Positions 61,532 through 64,000 of a DNA stretch of 64,000 nucleotides are shown here, in pieces. A model generated the notes under the pieces. It saw nothing but the letters and a program-made list of their open reading frames with translations, was not told the origin of the DNA and did not search any database. This DNA is from Chachezhania sediminis (lineage in GTDB: Bacteria > Pseudomonadota > Alphaproteobacteria > Rhodobacterales > Rhodobacteraceae): assembly GCF_009765275.1 (NCBI RefSeq), contig NZ_VOPH01000003.1:186001-250000 (forward strand), in the 5' to 3' direction. The translations under genes were made by a program, and so were the position numbers. Each line of letters starts with the position of its first letter. Position 1 is the first letter of the stretch.

Positions 61532-61992
61532 CAGACCGCCCCTGCCGGCTTCTTGTAAAGCAACGAGGTGCGCTTGCACTTGGCCACCAGCGTGCCGTCC
61601 TGCTTGTAGCAGCGGTGTTCGAATTCCACGATGCCGCGGTCGGGCTTGGACTTGCTCTCGCGGACCATGGTGATTGTCGTCTCGGCCCGCAGCGTATCGC
61701 CGTGGAAGACCGGATTGGGGAAGACCACGTCGTTGAAACCCAGGTTGCCCACCAGCGTGCCCAGCGTCGTGTCCTGCACCGACAGGCCCACCAGGATCGC
61801 CAGCGTGAACATGGAATTGAACAGCCGCTGGCCCCATTCCGTCTTTTCCGCGAAGTCGGCGTCGATGTGCAGCGGCTGCGGGTTCATCGACATCAGGCTG
61901 AACATGGTGTTGTCCGCCTCGGACACCGTGCGGCGCAGCTCGTGCTTCAGCTCCTGCCCCACGTGGAATTCGTCAAAGTAAAGACCGGCCAT
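61531..61992 (-). CDS. MaoC-like acyl-CoA hydratase
   Basis: A 153-residue hot-dog protein, single MaoC domain. Residues FDEFHVGQELKHELRRTVSE open the domain; the active-site Asp and His of the hydratase-2 motif lie in SMNPQPLHIDADFAEKTEWG; then LVGNLGFNDVVFPNPVFHGD and TLRAETTI. Small MaoC proteins hydrate mesaconyl-, enoyl- or itaconyl-CoA type substrates. Because it is coupled to the malyl-CoA gene, a role in C4-C5 acyl-CoA conversion is likely, although true mesaconyl-CoA hydratase is usually about twice as long. Confidence 0.82.
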   Translation of the reverse strand: MAGLYFDEFHVGQELKHELRRTVSEADNTMFSLMSMNPQPLHIDADFAEKTEWGQRLFNSMFTLAILVGLSVQDTTLGTLVGNLGFNDVVFPNPVFHGDTLRAETTITMVRESKSKPDRGIVEFEHRCYKQDGTLVAKCKRTSLLYKKPAGAV

Positions 61993-62326
61993 CCTGGTCC
62001 TCCGTCAGTGCAATTTCGGCAAGCCCGCCCGGGGCCCGCGACGAAGCAGGCGCCGGCCGGACCGGGACGGGGGCAATGTGTCGGATCGGGTTGGCACGCA
62101 GGCCGCGGTCGACATCGGGCCAGGGCCGGACTGAAGCCGCCCCTTGTCGTCGCGGGGCGCATGCCGCCCTTTCTCCCGTCCTCCCCCGCCGCGTACTTGG
62201 CCACGACGGGCAGGGCTGCGCAAGCCGGTCGGTTTCGAAAGACGAAGATCGGGCCGTCGGCCAGGGGAATGGCGCCCCGGGGCAGGGGGCCTGCAGGTTC
62301 CGCCATGCAGGCCCGCAAGGCGCGGA

Positions 62327-63292
62327 TCAGCCGTCGATGACTTCCAGCGCACCGGACAGCCAGGGCAGGCGGTTGATCGCGGGTTCGGTCATGTGGCTGC
62401 GGACCAGCCGGCGCATGGTCTCGGCCACGTCGCGGGGCACCCGGTCCACCCAGTCCGCCCCGGCAAAGAGCGATATCGTACGACTGTCCGACCCGAACGG
62501 CAGGGCGAAGGCATCCAGCCCGTCGTGGAACCGGGCGGCCCGCATGTAGCCCAGCGGCGTCGTGATCGCCCAGCCGACGCGGCGGGCGACCATCGCCATC
62601 AGTGCCAGATGGCTGCCGATCTCGAACCGGTCGCCGAATTCCAGACCCTGCCGGGACAGGATCGCCTCGATCTGCTGGGCGATCAGCTGCTCGCGCGCAT
62701 AGCGCAGCAGCGGCAGGCGCTCGACCTCCCGTTCCAGATCGACCGGGTCGCTGACCCAGCCGGACGGCGTGACCACGATGAAGGGGTCGCGTACCAGCGG
62801 GTATTCGGTCACACCGTCCAGATGCTGGCCGGTACTGGCCGCAACGGCGATGTGGAATTCCCGCGCCTGCATGGCGGCCGAAATCTCGCGGCTGGAGGCC
62901 GTGATCAGCTTGAAACGGCAACGTGTCAGCGAATCCGCCAGCACCGTAACCAGCCGTGGAGTCAGGTCATTGTCGAAATCGTCTATCAACCCGATCGACA
63001 ATGTCGTCAGGTCGCCCAGGTCCATGACCGTCAGTTCGTTCTGCGCCAGGCGCAGTTCGCCCAGGACCGCCTCGGTCCGGGCAAGAAAGGACCGTCCGGC
63101 CGATGTCACCCGCATCGGCCTGCGTCCATGATCCACCAGGTCGACGCCCAGTGCCTTCTCAAGATTGCGTAGTTGCTGGCTTACCGCTGGCTGACTCAAT
63201 CCGGTCCGCTCTGCCGCCTGAGCGACCGAGCCGGTGCTTGCAAGTGCTTCGAACACCTCGAGGCCTCGCAAGGTGACCCCCTTTATCAGCAT
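62327..63292 (-). CDS. LysR-family transcriptional regulator
   Basis: A 321-residue regulator. The DNA-binding domain reads LRGLEVFEALASTGSVAQAA then ERTGLSQPAVSQQLRNLEKA; the effector domain begins near 92 (LTTLSIGLIDDFDNDLTPRL). It lies 335 bases upstream of the MaoC-mcl2 pair in the same direction. It may control these genes, but no binding site is visible. ATG 63292 has a moderate purine-rich upstream sequence. Confidence 0.88.
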   Translation of the reverse strand: MLIKGVTLRGLEVFEALASTGSVAQAAERTGLSQPAVSQQLRNLEKALGVDLVDHGRRPMRVTSAGRSFLARTEAVLGELRLAQNELTVMDLGDLTTLSIGLIDDFDNDLTPRLVTVLADSLTRCRFKLITASSREISAAMQAREFHIAVAASTGQHLDGVTEYPLVRDPFIVVTPSGWVSDPVDLEREVERLPLLRYAREQLIAQQIEAILSRQGLEFGDRFEIGSHLALMAMVARRVGWAITTPLGYMRAARFHDGLDAFALPFGSDSRTISLFAGADWVDRVPRDVAETMRRLVRSHMTEPAINRLPWLSGALEVIDG

Positions 63293-63368
63293 GATATCTC
63301 ATCCTTACACCCGCGCCGTTCCTGACGGCCGGCGCGGGCGAGGTCAAGTATTCAGGGTAAAATAACTT

Positions 63369-63683
63369 TCAACCGCAGGTTCGCGCGGCGGTTTCGCCGA
63401 ATATTCTATACCTTTGCCACAATTCTTCATCACGATCGCGATCCGACTGCCGTGCTTCCTGGGCCTTGTGCGGGTCCGCGAACCACTTCGCGACCTTGCG
63501 CTGTTCACTGCGCGACAGGGTCTTCGATGCGACGTTCTGGATGCAGCGGCACAGCGACTCCGACGCGGCCCGGCGGGCGGACTCGCGGCAGGCGCGTTCG
63601 ACGATGCTGCCGGCGTCGGCGGTGTTGGGCATACCGACCAGTATGCAGGCGCCAAGGGCGGCGGTGATGATGAAATGCTTCAT
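63369..63683 (-). CDS. Small secreted hypothetical protein
   Basis: A 104-residue exported protein: signal MKHFIITAALGACILVGMPN-TADA, then GSIVERACRESARRAASESL CRCIQNVASKTLS with a C-x12-C-x-C cluster and a final Cys near the end. The CRCIQ...SRSEQRKVAKWF pattern is found in small periplasmic proteins of Rhodobacteraceae with no known role. Divergent from lepA across 229 bases. Confidence 0.75.
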   Translation of the reverse strand: MKHFIITAALGACILVGMPNTADAGSIVERACRESARRAASESLCRCIQNVASKTLSRSEQRKVAKWFADPHKAQEARQSDRDRDEELWQRYRIFGETAARTCG

Positions 63684-63912
63684 GGGGTGCCTCGTACCCG
63701 TTACCTTGTGGTTGTTTTCTGTGCCCGGTGCGGTCCGGTTGGCCCGGACCTTTCTTCAGCGGCGCGACGAGTCTTCCTTGAGTCTGGATTCCGTCACGGC
63801 CGCCTTTGTTTACTGCGGAATGGTGCTTCGGATCAATCTTGGATCCGGAAGGCGGCAATCCCATATCGGACCCGCTTGACCGGCCACCGGTTCCCGATCA
63901 TATGCAGCGATC

Positions 63913-64000
63913 ATGACAGAGCTCAGCCATATCCGTAACTTTTCGATCGTTGCCCATATCGACCACGGGAAATCCACCCTGGCCGACCGGCTGATCCAGT
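63913..64000 (+). CDS. lepA: Elongation factor 4 (LepA), N-terminal fragment
   Basis: The first 29 codons, [20 protein letters not shown] then STLADRLIQ, include the G1 P-loop AHIDHGKS typical of LepA and related translational GTPases; [20 protein letters not shown] is diagnostic of LepA. The rest lies beyond the window. LepA back-translocates or remodels ribosomes. The ATG at 63913 is the only in-frame start near this motif; upstream is the inverted repeat ACCGG-CCA-CCGGT around 63883-63895. Confidence 0.92.
   Translation, partial: MTELSHIRNFSIVAHIDHGKSTLADRLIQ

Overview
The window is a GC-rich, gene-dense chromosomal segment of an alphaproteobacterium, most likely family Rhodobacteraceae (Roseobacter/Rhodobacter group). 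The evidence is gene content: crotonyl-CoA carboxylase/reductase beside ethylmalonyl-CoA mutase, a GcrA cell-cycle regulator, TRAP transporters, a DUF1467 gene behind methylmalonyl-CoA epimerase, a LuxR/LuxI pair behind a CtrA-type TTAA-N7-TTAA site, and dispersed hairpin repeats. No rRNA, tRNA, CRISPR array, prophage or insertion sequence was recognised.

Layout. 1-1862: divergent ecm (partial) and ccr. 2043-3705: quorum-sensing locus (CtrA-like box, small ORF, luxR, luxI). 3751-8739: RecD-like helicase, trpA, an O-methyltransferase-type enzyme, ychF. 8740-10909: a decayed stretch with intergenic repeats, an ABC-permease relic, a frameshifted second permease, an N-terminally eroded hypothetical gene and a small secreted protein. 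10899-14839: TPR protein, single-domain receiver plus GST, and an M24 peptidase plus Asp/Glu racemase-type pair. 15168-18315: a complete DctPQM TRAP transporter. 18673-24070: malonyl-CoA synthetase, Baeyer-Villiger-type monooxygenase, SDR and a divergent AraC regulator. 24086-32638: a secreted glycosidase-like protein and tamA-tamB. 32811-37543: purine catabolism (puuD, lysR, uraH, a puuE-uraD fusion, allA). 37704-40388: DUF1800/DUF1501 pair. 41214-43575: response regulator with a 42-codon membrane protein, methylmalonyl-CoA epimerase, DUF1467, EI24. 43572-47981: nitroreductase, small hypothetical proteins, M48 lipoprotein, DUF6455, rimO. 48034-50485: capsule export kpsE/kpsT. 50666-55786: nhaA, Fe-S uracil-DNA glycosylase, SseB-like, YHS, MFS. 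55949-60583: gcrA, argD-argF, cysteine synthase. 60677-64000: malyl-CoA thioesterase/lyase-type gene, MaoC hydratase, LysR, small secreted protein and the start of lepA.

How the genes work together. Four unlinked loci (ecm, ccr, epimerase, mcl2-type) belong to the ethylmalonyl-CoA pathway for acetyl-CoA assimilation. The purine block supplies four activities of the route from urate to glyoxylate plus urea (no allantoate-processing enzyme is present). Cell-cycle control appears twice: gcrA itself, and CtrA-like sites in front of the quorum-sensing locus and of the response regulator at 41345-42073. The most notable observations are the CtrA/GANTC signature at the quorum-sensing promoter with an unusual luxR start, the decayed transporter at 8.9-9.9 kb, tandem TTGTACAA-like sites in the purine promoter, and the families of intergenic hairpin repeats.
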